Assembly (NCBI RefSeq): GCF_031143425.1
Contig: NC_090443.1
Coordinates: forward strand, 1,060,686,423-1,060,750,422
DNA length: 64,000 nt
Origin: Pleurodeles waltl
Lineage: Eukaryota > Chordata > Amphibia > Caudata > Salamandridae
Reading direction: 5' to 3'
Shown: piece by piece, positions 20,705-32,240 of the stretch
Layout: the number at the start of each line of letters is the position of its first letter
Numbering within the stretch: position 1 is the stretch's first letter
Position numbers and translations under genes: made by a program
Notes under the pieces: model-generated
Database searches by the model: none
Told to the model about the DNA's origin: nothing
The model's input: the letters and a program-made list of their open reading frames with translations, nothing else

Positions 20705-23138
20705 ATCTCTAGAAGGGACTGAGAGATGGTAAATTTGAGGGTCACATACATTACCTCCTGCATGATGTTTTCTAATATGATAAGGTACCCGGAGGATAAT
20801 GTCCTGTAAATAAGATGTTCAGGTTTTGATAATATTGATGAATTATTGATCCCTTCAATACGTAAACATAATTATTCTCATTTGTTTAAAATTGGAAATT
20901 GGAATGAGAACTAAGCAATAATTAAATTAATACAATAATTACTAATGGAATGTTTAGGAATGTGTATGTAGAAGCAGGAAATTGCAAACAAATGAGTCTT
21001 ATAAAAGATTTGCTAAAAGTATAGCAGGCGCAGTAGCAAATGAAGTAGACTCTAGGTATACTAAAGTGCATATATTACTCCTAAAGTGTAGGTAAAATAT
21101 GCGAGGTTGGGATTGATGCTTATTATTAAATATTGTATAAAGCACATAGACATAGGAATGCTTATGGTTTCTGTTGATTCCATTAACTCTAATGGCCATA
21201 TTTCAAGAAGCGCAACAGACGTTCTTCAGAAAATTGAAGAAATAGACACTGAACATATCTAGGAAACATTTTAAGTAATAGAAAATGATTTAAAAATGGT
21301 CATAAAAATATTATATTCAATTTCACAATTTACTTTGATTGCTTTAAATATTGTTAAAAACATGTTAAAGAGCTATATTTCAATAGAAAGCTTCTTTACA
21401 TAAACCGAAACCATGCAGAGTGCCATCAAACCTAACTGAGATGTTAAGATGTTTAAAGTCATACAATTTGATTGATCATCAGAAAATTCTAAATAGGAGA
21501 CATTGCACATTGTCTAATTTCAGAGCTTGAAGTTTGAATTCCTACTTTAGATTCCTTATTAAAAGTCAAGTATGGATAATACTTAGATTTTTTATGGTAT
21601 TGATTAACTTTTTGTGACTTGAAGAGTGCCTTTTGAAACGTGATGCTGGATGGCACACACAGTTGTGAAATCCATTTTTATAATATTTTTTAGAGATTCC
21701 ATATTCAAAGCATTGGTTTCTTGAGGAACGTATTTTTAGGTGCAAAAGTCTGGTTAGAAATATTGCTCATATGTTAACAGATAATTGTCTATAATGAATG
21801 CCATTTTAAGCTAAAAGTATCACACAAACAGAAATGAATGTGTGGTTAGAAACTATTAAGATTAGTTTTCTGTTTCAATAAAATTGCTGCTTATTCAAAA
21901 GAGGTTACAGTAGTGAGTCGATTAAGTGCTGTGGTTAATACACTCATGCAGCGCATATTATGCAGTGTGGGCTGCACACAGTTGAGTAAAATAAAGTAGT
22001 CATTAGAAACAACATATCCACCGCCTTTTAATGAAGGTTTAGAAACGTTTGTGCTAGTCTCAAAGGTAAACTTACGAGAGAGTGAATGCACATGTCTAAG
22101 TCTACGCTTACACTTTTGAGTAACTTTAGTACTTTGAGCTATTCACCATTTTCAAGTGTAATGTTACTCAAGAGTGTAGACATACATGGGGACTAGTCAA
22201 AACTCATTTTGCAGTAGATTTAGCAGTACTACAGTAATACTACTAAAGTATTACAAAATGTTATTCACTACACTAGGAGTGTAAATCTCCACTTTTATTT
22301 TTTCTATGGGATGATCCTCACACATTTAAGTGTACTACTTAGTAGCAAATGGGGAGGAAGTGGGGGAGTGGTTGAAAAATGGGCCATAAGTACTACAGAA
22401 TAGGTGGGATGAAAGGAGCAGCAGGCAAAGCTTCTAGGAGGGTTACAAAGTGGTTGTAGAGGGACGTGCACACACACAAACGAGTAAGCCCACTACTATT
22501 CACAAAATGCACTTCAAAAGATAGTACAGCAACAAATGATACACTACAGTTGGAAATGTATTCCAGTACAGAGCTCGAGTAAGTCCAGCACGACATGCAG
22601 ACTTAAAATAAAAGCATGTGCATGAAATCACTTTAACACTCATGCCATTGTGGTGAACTAACATGGTACAGTAAAAAACAAAAAAAAGACAATAGAATAT
22701 TGTTATAAAGAAGACACGTTGAATTCTCCAAGTGTAGATCTTTATTTCCATCTCTACTGCTCCATCTTCACATAACTGCTTTCCTCTCAGCCACCAACAT
22801 TCTACTGTGAGCTCCTGTCTACTGCTCTCACGCACTGGAATGTACTAGCTCTACCGGGAAAAGGGGGGTTGGAACATACTACTATTATACATGCCAACCA
22901 TGCTCTTAGTAAATGACATATCAAATATCAAATATGTAACCATTAACAGATTTCTATTGATTGATAAAACATGTTCTTTTGATATATTACAACAAATATC
23001 CTACTCCTTATTTCAGAACCGGATGCCAGGAAATTGCTTTGCTGATTTAGGAGGACTCTGTATTTTCAACATAACATTTAAGTGTTTCACTGCATTCAAG
23101 GAGCTAATACTGAGGTTTTCCTAAATTCGGAAATGATC
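20705..23138. other. non-coding flank downstream of receptor gene
   Basis: A/T-rich sequence is shared with copy 2 (57311-59822) except for indels. No gene is seen. About 90 bp after the Harbinger element (about 20709-20800) and about 320 bp at 22690-23010 are absent from copy 2. About 170 bp near 21750-21922 is replaced there by a MITE. Confidence 0.6.
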
Positions 23139-24059
23139 CTACTTCTGTAGCATTCTCCTCAAGGCCCCTTTCACCTCTTTGTTCCTTAAGCTATAAATCA
23201 TTGGGTTAAGAATTGGTGTGCCGGTTGTGTAGATAAGAGACACCATCCATATATTGGGCTGTGAGAAGCTGGACAGGGGTCTGAAGTACATGGAGATCAG
23301 AGCACCATAGTACAGGGACACAACCATGAGGTGAGAGCTACAGGTGCCAAAAGTCTTCTTCCGGTCCTCCCTCGACACAATCTTCAGGATGGTGGAGATG
23401 ATACAGGCGTAGGAGCCGAGAATAACAGCAAAGTTCCCAATGCCCACCAAGACTACACCGATAAAGATAGTAATCATGTTCACACTTGTGTCAGAACAGG
23501 ACATAAGTAAGAGTTGTGGAACATCACAAAAAAAGTGATTGATCACATGGGATCTGCAGATGATCACTTGACTGGTTACCACAGTGTGCATCAAGGAATA
23601 AAGGCCACCACTAAACCATGCAGCAGCTGCCAGTCGTATACACACCTCCAAGTTCATGATGGCGTGGTAGTGCAAGGGCTGGCATATGGCAACATATCGG
23701 TCAATGGCCATCACTGATAAAAGGAAGCATTCTGCAACAGCAAAGAAGATGTAAAAGAAGATTTGGGCAATGCAGCCGTGATAGGAGATCCCCTTTGTCC
23801 TTGAGATAAGGTCTGACAGCATCTTAGGGACTGTCACCGAAGGGTATAGGATGTCCAGAAGAGAGATGTTGCTTAAGAAAAAATACATTGGTGTATGGAG
23901 GTGAGAGTCAGTGCTGATTGTAATGACAATGAGGAGGTTCCCCAACAAGATGGCAGCATAAATAAAAGAGAAAGAGAAAAACAATGGAATCTGCAGATAT
24001 GGAAAGTGTGAGAAGCCCACAAGGATAAACTGTCTCACCAAGGTGTGGTTCTCCTCCAT
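23139..24059 (-). CDS. olfactory receptor, class II type, copy 1
   Basis: A single intact exon of 306 codons encodes a seven-transmembrane odorant receptor of the tetrapod class II type. Family marks are the N-terminal glycosylation site NHT (residue 4), GNLLIV in TM1, PMYFFLSNISLLDI in TM2, MAIDRYVAIC at the end of TM3 (Ile where Tyr is usual), SHVINHFFCDVPQLL in the second extracellular loop, KTFGTCSSHLMVV in TM6 and PILNPMIYSLRN in TM7. It would sit in the cilia of olfactory neurons and signal through Golf. The ATG at 24059 is nine bases after a good splice acceptor (TTTACAG), which fits the usual non-coding first exon upstream. The gene is about 88% identical to the copy at 59823-60743 by my count. 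The ligand is unknown. Confidence 0.96.
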   Translation of the reverse strand: MEENHTLVRQFILVGFSHFPYLQIPLFFSFSFIYAAILLGNLLIVITISTDSHLHTPMYFFLSNISLLDILYPSVTVPKMLSDLISRTKGISYHGCIAQIFFYIFFAVAECFLLSVMAIDRYVAICQPLHYHAIMNLEVCIRLAAAAWFSGGLYSLMHTVVTSQVIICRSHVINHFFCDVPQLLLMSCSDTSVNMITIFIGVVLVGIGNFAVILGSYACIISTILKIVSREDRKKTFGTCSSHLMVVSLYYGALISMYFRPLSSFSQPNIWMVSLIYTTGTPILNPMIYSLRNKEVKGALRRMLQK

Positions 24060-24911
24060 CGTACAGATCTGTAAATATAAAGGAGGGCATAGTTACTGGG
24101 TTTACGGAGAATGGCAGCAGTTTGTTGATTAATTCTGGGAATGTCAACATCAATTATTACTTAACTATGCATCAGTGCATTCATTGAGCCATGCATTCAC
24201 CTACCATCCTCACTGTGCCTACATATTTCCCATTCTTTTTCTTTATCTATGTTTCTGTGTATATGTCTCCTGATTGAATAATTTGTCTGTTTAGTCGCGC
24301 AGCTCTTTTACTTTCTTTCCTTCTGCCTTAGTGTCAGAAGCCAAGAGCTAGTCTCTTTGTCTCGCATTAGGACATTAGGATCCAGACTGTCATGACAGAA
24401 ATCTCACCTAACAGGAAGCAGCAGAAAGTCCCACGCCTCTCTATCCTCTCTTATCTCTCTCTTGGCCTCCCTCTTCTATACAACCCGCCCTACACTTCAC
24501 CATCAACATATTGATACTGGGGAATGGTATCCCAATTCAAGCCTGCTCTTCTGTGGCTGTGCGGAGGGCTTCTGGACTGTGTTGAGGCGCTGCCTTTGAC
24601 AATAGTGTTGGCCATGACGAAGCACATACAACACCACCACTGAGTGCAGTTCGTGTTCCTTTAAGAGAATTCACATATTAACCAATGTGTCAGGAAATAG
24701 CAGTTAGCATGTGAAGAAAGAGTGTTGGTAGAGGCAAAACTAGATGGTGGCAATAACACCAAGGATGAGGGTGGGCATCATGCCCACCGAGCTGCTTATG
24801 GTAAGGCTCAGCATGTTTAGTTGTGCTCTTGCATCTCACTGTTTACAGTGCCCATCTCTTGTACCGTTCTTAAGGTGGGACATTGTTTTGTCTCTCAATG
24901 GCAACATCATG
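24060..24911. other. receptor upstream region, shared by both copies
   Basis: On the minus strand the splice acceptor AG lies at 24070-24069, nine bases before the ATG, and is conserved at 60754-60753. Upstream sequence up to about 24911 is collinear with copy 2 (60744-62607) apart from the MITE in copy 2. The noncoding first exon and promoter are expected here or further upstream, but I cannot place them. Confidence 0.55.
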
Positions 24912-27900
24912 ATGCATTGTGTGACCTCCTCCAGGTATGTTGCCTCTATCTTTTGTTATAGTTTTTTTTCTTTACTTTTATTTCTTTGTCCTTTTTTCTA
25001 GTTTATGCTATAAAAGAGCCTCAAGAGACAGAGGAAGTGGAGTACTGAGTGCAGTGACTATTGAGACGAGTTGCGCAGGATAGGTGGCACGTGGAATTAA
25101 GTTAATGTGTGTTTTTCTTCCTAACTCTCGCTCTTTCTATACTAACTCCCAGGATTACAGGTAGAGGAACTGCTAGTCTCACCACTCACACTGAGAAAGT
25201 TCTGAACCTCAATTAGCAGCTGAATTTAAAATAATAAATGTGAATGGTCTATGCCGTAGACGGAGAAAGTGAGGATAAATGGGAAAAGAGGCCATCTGTT
25301 CCAGCTCTAGTGAGGGGCGCTAAGCTACATTGGTGATTGGTCATTGTGTTTTTTTAGGGTACATTTTTGCACTGTAAATAGTTTAGCTATAACACATTTT
25401 CTTCCTTGAGTTTTAATTACAGGGTTTAGTGTCTTCTGTCTGAATATTGGCTTCTTTCATCTTTAAAAGGGAGGAGGAGCTTGTGGCTATAGTTTGCATC
25501 CTTCATCTTGGACATTGGCATTGGGAAGAAGGAGGCGAGGTCAATAGGTAGTAGCTTCTCAGAGAGAAAGGTTGTACCCAAGGGGTGATGCTCAGCGAGG
25601 ACATGACCTATATAAGCACCGCCTCCTGCTGGGCCTAGAGATGTACCGACAAACACTCAAAGGACTGTGATGGTGGAGGTGATTGATTCACCTCTGCTCA
25701 GGATTCAGGCAGCTTCTGCTGACAGAGAGATAAAGGAGGTGCCTGGAGACCACAGAAACCCTGAGAATCCCACAGAACCACTCCAAGACTACAGAGAAAT
25801 AGGTGGATCTACAGAGCACAGCAATGACTCCAGGACCACTACAGAAGGGAAGATCATTAGATTGGACAATTTAGGTGTGAATATTTAGGGCCACAGGAAA
25901 TGATTTACAAAGTTGAAAATGTCGTGCGTCACAAATCTTGGAAACTGTGGCAAGACTCAGGTGTAAGCCACTGGTTTGTCCCCCGTCAAGTACCGGTTCA
26001 CAAATCAGGTTGTGCACCCACAATATAATTTAATTTTCAAGTTTGTGAAGGTAGAAGATCTTCTCATTACCTCCCCGTCCCAACCTTCCATCCTTTGAAA
26101 GGAAGGTCTAAGCAACTGACTCTAAATTTCAGAATACCAGAGCAGCTCTTTTGTATTTCCTGAGTTCAGTGTTGTCTGCCTCTTTGAGATGGTGGATAGG
26201 ATGTCCGCTGTGGTCTCAATGCAATCCCTGATCACCCCTGGCATGTAATAAATAATGTTTTACAAACATGGTAAGCCATCTAACATCTGAGTTTTATGGA
26301 TTTCTGTGTCTACCTGTGTTCTAGATATGCCAGTGAGTGCCTGTGAACATGCCGCTCAGAATGTTGACTGATTATACCACGTCTGAAGATCTCAGAAGCA
26401 GTCATTTACAACCCAATGGAGTGTGTGCTTCCGCTTACCATAACCCTGTGCCATGTCAGCAGGTGTCACAACAGCAGTGTGTATTAAATATGGGACATGA
26501 GGAGCAGAAGGAAAGATGGCTAATAATGACAGGTATTCGTAGAGTATAGAAGTAACAAAAGAGCAGCAGAGAGCTGGACAAGGTTCAAAGCCTTGAGTTA
26601 CAATCCAGTATCTCTAGAATGAAGCAGAAGGTTCATGGGTGGTGAGTGCAAGGGTGTGATTTCTAAGTCTTCTTCCAAGACGTGGCAGAAATGCAGATAG
26701 TATAGTTTGTGAGACCCCAGCTACTGCTGCACATGTGTTCCGTAAGAGGCATAAATACTTTGCATTTACTGCTGTGGTCTACCTCTTGTTGGCTCCAGAG
26801 ATGAAGTGTGTAGCTCACAGAGTTCTTATGCATCTCTACTAGTTTCTAATCTTCTTCATGGGGTCCTGTAGTAAGCAAAGAAGTGTGTCCCTATCACTGT
26901 TCATTTTTCCCTGTTCAACCTTCTGCCCAGGTCGATAGTAGTAAGCTGATGAAGTGCACTTATTGCCCCACCCCCAGCAGGGTCTACTACTCTTTTTTTG
27001 TAGCAGTTGATGTTGTCACAAGGATTTGGAACTGTTTTTTCAGGTACTATATTGTTCTACAGAGTGAGGTTTGCACATTTCTATTAACATTTGTTCAGGT
27101 GACACTTAACATGCATTATCATCATTTTGATGAAATGCAATTTCTTTTTGCATTATGTTTCATGACTATGAAGTGCTTTAGGCTTGGAGTAATTTGAATT
27201 TCTCCTGAGTAATTGGAGTAATCAGGTAATTCCATATTACAAATGTGATGCAGAATTACCTATTGTACCTCCATGACACCATTTTGCGTAACAGATTCAC
27301 CCATTCAGGGAAAATCAGACCCATCAGACTGCGAGAAGCACTGACACAACACGACAGCTTGAACGTACATGTTTGTCTTGGGGTGAACACAACCAGATCA
27401 TTCAGTGGAGGTTCTGAAAATGCACGAAGGAGTACTTTAATGCAGGTGGTAGCCAGTCGGCATTTCAAGCACATATTTTACTTGAGCGGCTGGCAAATCA
27501 ACTCACATTTCATTTTCATGTTGATGTTTTACTTGAACGGACAGTGTTTATATTTCTGCAAAGAAAAATGCATTTTTTGCAAACAGGAAGGAAGTGTTAC
27601 AGAGACTGGAGGCTATTGTACATACAGTAGTAACTTCCTCTTCATGTTCAGAGATTCCTCCCTCTGCTTAGTCCAGCCCTTGCTAATTTTTAGGGTCGAG
27701 CCTGCATAGCATTCGCTGCTTGCGCATGCGTATAGCTAGCAAGACGCTTTCATTAGAGGAAGGCACGCACACGTCATGCCTTTTCCGGTGGCTAGCCCTC
27801 CTCGAGCGCAGCGACCAAGTACTGAAAACATGCGAGGCTCGCTGTTTCCCGTCAGGTTTGTGGACTACTTTTTCTCTATTTTCACAACGCGATCTCGCTT

Positions 27901-28281
27901 GGAAGAAGTCAAGCGCTTTGCACACAGTTAATTGCACTTTTGCCGGTTACGTACATAATTACACTTTTGCCGATAGGCTTCATTACGAGTAAACTGTAGC
28001 AGCGCAATCGCGCTGTTTTTTTCATTTAACGTGGAAAAGAAAATCTGGTTGGGAGTTTACAAATGGTAATAGCTGTCACTCGAACAAATGCGAGATCCTA
28101 GTGCATTGCAAATGCTTGTTTTATTTGGATTTCAGAGGAAAAACATCACTCTCTCTCTTTGTTTGCAGCCATCACTTGTAGCAGCAGCAACTCTTTCCCT
28201 CTCCAATAGAATATGGTTTCTGCACTCGTCCGCAGGAGCTTGGAGTACATCCGGACCTAGACTAAAACAAAACGCACATAT
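24912..28281. other. mostly unassigned non-coding DNA
   Basis: No gene is recognised. A TATATAAG box occurs at about 25610-25617 in a locally GC-rich setting, with a short 73-codon frame after it (25667-25888) that matches nothing I know. The promoter reading is weak. A CpG-rich patch at its end is listed separately. Confidence 0.4.
27690..28030. other. CpG-rich patch
   Basis: Many CpG dinucleotides (cgcatgcg, ctcgagcgcagcgacc, cacaacgcgatctcgc, gcgcaatcgcgc) are packed into about 340 bp of otherwise CpG-poor DNA. It could be the regulatory end of a young transposon or a small CpG island. No gene start is evident on either side. Confidence 0.45.
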
Positions 28282-28284
28282 TTA

Positions 28285-29060
28285 GGGGCATATTTATACT
28301 CTGTTTACGCCGAATGTGCGTCAAACATTTTGACACACATTCGGCGCAAACCGTGCACCATATTTAAACTTTGATGCCCGCGGACATCAACATTTCTCTG
28401 TGTGAGTCATTTTTTGGATACGGGAAACTGCCTTGCTTTAATGACATGCAAGGTAGGCGTTCCCGCCCAAAAAATGACTTTAAGGCCTGTGCGCCTTATT
28501 TATACTCCCATTTCATTTTGATGCACAGGAAGGGGCAGGCCTTAAAAAATAGCTCTCAGTCTGATGTGTGCCGTTTTTTAACGCCTGGGTCAGGGTCAGG
28601 GTCAGGTAAGTATTTTTTTATGTTTTTTTAAAGTGGAATAGGGGGGCCTAATTTGCCCCCCCCCCACACATGCCACTGTCCCTAATGACCATGCCCAGGG
28701 GACATAAGTCCCCTGGGCATTGCCATTGGGCAAGGGGGAATGACTCCTGTCTTTGCTAAGACAAGAGTCATTTCAATGGGGGTTGTGCGTCAAAAAATGG
28801 CGCACGTCCGGTTTGAGGCATGATTTTTGCCTCAAACCTGACATGCACCATTTTTTGACGCACAACCCCCATTTTCCCCTACGCCGGCACTGCCTGGTTT
28901 GAGTCATTTTTTTTACTCTGATGCATCCACAGTGCCGGCTAACGTAATTCCTTAAATAAGGCGCCCGCAAGGCACGTAGGAATGGCGTTAGCCGGCGGTA
29001 AAATATTTGACGCAAACCAGCGCCAGCACTGGTTTGCATCAAAAAGTATAAATGTGGGAC
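28285..29060. mobile_element. MITE with TTA target duplication
   Basis: The left end is GGGGCATATTTATACT and the right end, on the other strand, is GTCCCACATTTATACT. TTA flanks both sides (28282-28284, 29061-29063). The 776-bp interior has a long internal inverted repeat at about 28779-28872 (gggttgtgcgtcaaaaaatg and its complement). There are no coding frames. The TTA duplication suggests a PIF/Harbinger-mobilised element. Confidence 0.78.
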
Positions 29061-29063
29061 TTA

Positions 29064-31598
29064 GAGACCTGCTGTACGTAACAATCACATTGTTTTGCAC
29101 AAGTTGCAAAAGCACTACATTACTAATGTTGGGTTATCCATTATTATCTACTATTCAAACAATCACTTTGAAAGGTTTAATAGACCAAGTAAGAAGTCAA
29201 CCATTGAATGATGTATAATATTTGTTTCATAATGCAGGGACATTTCTTCAAACGGATCGCAGAAACAAACCATGATGAGGTGGACGCGAATGGAAAGGAC
29301 TTGTGGTGGTATCCTGCCTTGCAGCTCTGTCATCATGACATCATGAAACCTTGTATGACATGACATTCTGTGGGGGTCTATGGTAGCCACCTCTGTACCT
29401 GCGCTATGGAATATCTGCTCAATAAGGCCTTCTATCAACCTACGTGTTGTGAATACTAAAGGCCTGTGTCTATACATTACCTACAATCTTCTGTTAACAC
29501 AAGACATGGAAAAGAGGGGAGACAGAATGGTGATTAAAACAGTCAGATGAAGAAAGCTCTAGACAGGAAGAAGTCAGCTGCGGACCTGGAGGAACAGAAA
29601 CAAAATACAAGGAGGCACATTTGCATGGACGCTAACATAGACAGGTGGAAGTTAAATAAAATACACAAAATCTTAATGCATACTAGGTATTGGTGGACTG
29701 TCCTGGAACAAGTAAAAATAAAGAAAGACCGAATAGTTCCCATTAGTAGGAGCTCTTTAACAAAAGGGCATTTTAGAGGCAGGCAAGTCTGATGCCTGAA
29801 TAAACAATGCTTTATCTCCCTTCAGTTTAACTATAGTAGGAAATTGCCATTCCTCCTTGCTTCATACAGTTTTGAGTTCTTTTGACACAGGACGCTAAGG
29901 GCAAAGAAAGTCTCCCTTTGTGTCCTGCTCCGTACAGAGATGCAGCAGAGATATGCACAAGAGGGGGGAGGAGAGGGTTTCTTTCATCACAACAGCTGGG
30001 TGGGGAAATAAAGCTACAGACAGGAGGAAATCAGCTGCGAAACTGGGAATTTAGGAAACACAAGGAAATATGTTGGAATAACAAAAGGACAGCAAGGGAA
30101 GTTAAAAAATGATAAAGACAGAATACTATAATACACACAAGGTGGGAACAGTTAAAGTAAGAAATAAATAACAAACATTACTTACCAGCACTAGCAGGAA
30201 TGCCTCCTGTGCTGGGGTCATCACCAGCTCTATTGCCTGCTTGGGCTCCAGACATGCTGCTGCTGGTGGCCTTCCCCCTCTTGCCCAATTTGGCTCTCTT
30301 CAATCCTTCTGAAAGGAGGAAAAATAAAGAGGACCATGTAGTAGTCTCCACGAAGGTCCTTCAAGCATTGCACTGTCTGGCCAATGAAAACTATTCCTCC
30401 CTTCAAACTAGCGCTTAAACTTAAATTCAGTTCCGTTTCCTACACATCATTAACTTTTTTTGAATATATACTAGATTATATTTCAGCAGACGGGATATCC
30501 GTCACCGTTGCGGCGGAGTAACTCGTCCGGCAATATCTAAATCAGGAGCTTAGTTGGAGAACAGAAATACAAATCTTCAGATATGAAGCATAGGTGGGAA
30601 AAAAGATTATATACCTCAGTATTAATATGAATGGGGCATTAGAAAATATAATCCCACAGTGACATTTAAAAGCTCATAGACTTGCTGGAACGCTCATTCT
30701 TAGGAAGGTTAAAAGTTATAAAAAACGGTAGTGGTGCCTAAAGTTCATGAGTTATTATATGAAATCATTCTAGAGAATTGTGAAAGGCAGCTGCTCCCTA
30801 GTATGGCCAAGTAAAAACAAGTTGTGTGCAGACCTGAAAGGGTGGATTAGGGTTATCACGCTGTGCTCTAACATAGTTATGGTAGGAACCACATACTATT
30901 CATAGTGACAGTATGGTGGGACTGTTTTTGTGTTTCACTCATCTTGTCACCATTTTGCTTTTTTAGTGTGTTTTATCATCCTAGTTATTGCAATTCATAC
31001 CATTTTATCTACAATGCAGTTAATTTAATAAACCTTATTGAACCATTCTCTGCCTCTGTCTTTGCATATGTGAGACTGACGTAGCTGAGAGAAAAGGATG
31101 AGATCTGATTGACCACGATTACCCTGAGGAGTTATCTCTGTCATGCGCCAGGTTGCCACAATCATCGCTGCTCTTGGGTGGGGATAAGGCACTACTAGTT
31201 AGCCGGAAAACCCGGATTAGGCCGACAATTGTCACATGGGGTGGGATTGGACTCAGTTCCCCACACTTCAGGAGATTCTACTGCTCGAATCCAGTAGCCT
31301 CATTAGGATAATGAGAGCCTATGCGACAACGTGTGCAATCAAAGCATGTGCTGGGTGTACGTGTACATGTGCGAAGCACAATACATGAAGGGTGAAGTGT
31401 TGTGCAGCCACACATGGTGAGTGTGTGTTGCTGACAGTGTGTGTGTTTGTAAATAGCACACCCTGGTTTAATTTAGAAAGGTTTCACTTCTGAACAGTGT
31501 GTGCAGACTGAGTGTATGTTCTGAATGTATGTATGCTTCTAACGGTACAATGCTTGGAGGTAACAACGCTGAACAGTAAGTGTGCTGTGAATGTACAC
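29064..31598. other. unassigned DNA with diverged duplications
   Basis: No gene is seen. Two diverged copies of a roughly 200-bp segment occur at about 29506-29740 and 29950-30160 (both contain acaggaagaagtcagctgcg-like and aaataaa words). The dispersed repeat at 30885-31310 is listed separately. Confidence 0.4.
30885..31310 (+). repeat. dispersed repeat, related to 39650-40070
   Basis: This stretch and 39650-40070 share an ordered set of words: 'ggaaccacata' at the start, 'aataaa' in the middle, 'cctgaggagtta', 'ggttgccacaatca'/'ggtcaccacaaatca', then 'aggcact...tagcc...ttaggccga'. They are diverged copies of one interspersed element, perhaps the end of an LTR or similar element. The family is not recognised. 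Confidence 0.5.
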
Positions 31599-31601
31599 TA
31601 A

Positions 31602-32240
31602 GGCCCTCATTATGAACATGGCAGTCAATCATCGCCAATGCGTGGCAGTGCTGGACCGCCATATTATGATCACTGCAGTGAACAGGCTACAATGCAGCCA
31701 GTTCACCACACATACCGCCAGGGCAGTCAGTCCGCTGGGGCGAAGGTGAGCCCCCTTCGCCCCAACGATCCACTTGAGACTGCTGACGATATAATGAGTG
31801 TCTTTTCCATCAGGGATTTCCTGGCGGCAACCCCAGTATGTGACTCTCCCCACTCCCCCCAATCAGCCACGGTCCCCCCCACCCACCCAGACCCTAGACA
31901 CACCCTGGCCACCCTCCCAGAAAATAGACCACCGCACCCCTCTCCCCCGATGTCCATGGAGCCCCCTAACCCCCTCCCTATAACCCCTGTTAAAACAGCC
32001 CCCCCTTCCCAAACAACCAAACATGCAGGCACTCATGCACACTCACACATGTATACATGCATTCACGCAATCATACACACACACCAACACTCACACATGC
32101 CCCATCCATACATGCACCCATTCACACACATGCACACACTTATATGCACGTACACAAACACCCGCACACTCCCCACTCTCATAGACACACACCACCATGC
32201 ACGCACACAATACCCTTCGTCCCACCACCTTTCTGAGGTG
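31602..32240. mobile_element. truncated MITE with CA-rich interior
   Basis: The left end GGCCCTCATTATGA follows TAA. The first 150 bp resemble the interior of the element at 61003-62017 (catgcagccagttcacc-like text in both). A degenerate CA tract fills about 32010-32210, as in the other copy at 61410-61650. No matching right end is found, so it is truncated or rearranged. The 201-codon open frame across it is low-complexity and not a gene. Confidence 0.6.

Larger units (their letters stand above)
1593..24911. repeat. segmental duplication, copy 1 (with later insertions)
   Basis: From about 1593 ('taacaaaagccct') to about 24911 the sequence is collinear, in direct orientation, with 54039-62607. 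Shared landmarks include 'gggttgggtctggtggccc'-type text near 2125/54560, the old MITE ends, the flank at 15700-16880 and 56210-57300, the receptor gene, and its upstream region up to 'caatggca'. Copy 1 is much longer because it carries a 12 kb provirus and a 3.8 kb Harbinger element that copy 2 lacks. About 90 bp after the Harbinger insertion (20709-20800) and about 320 bp near 22690-23010 are also missing from copy 2. Boundaries were placed by eye. Confidence 0.88.

Noticed and set aside
25605..25890. TATATAAG promoter followed by a 73-codon gene
   Set aside because: A single TATA word and a short unknown frame are not enough to call a gene.
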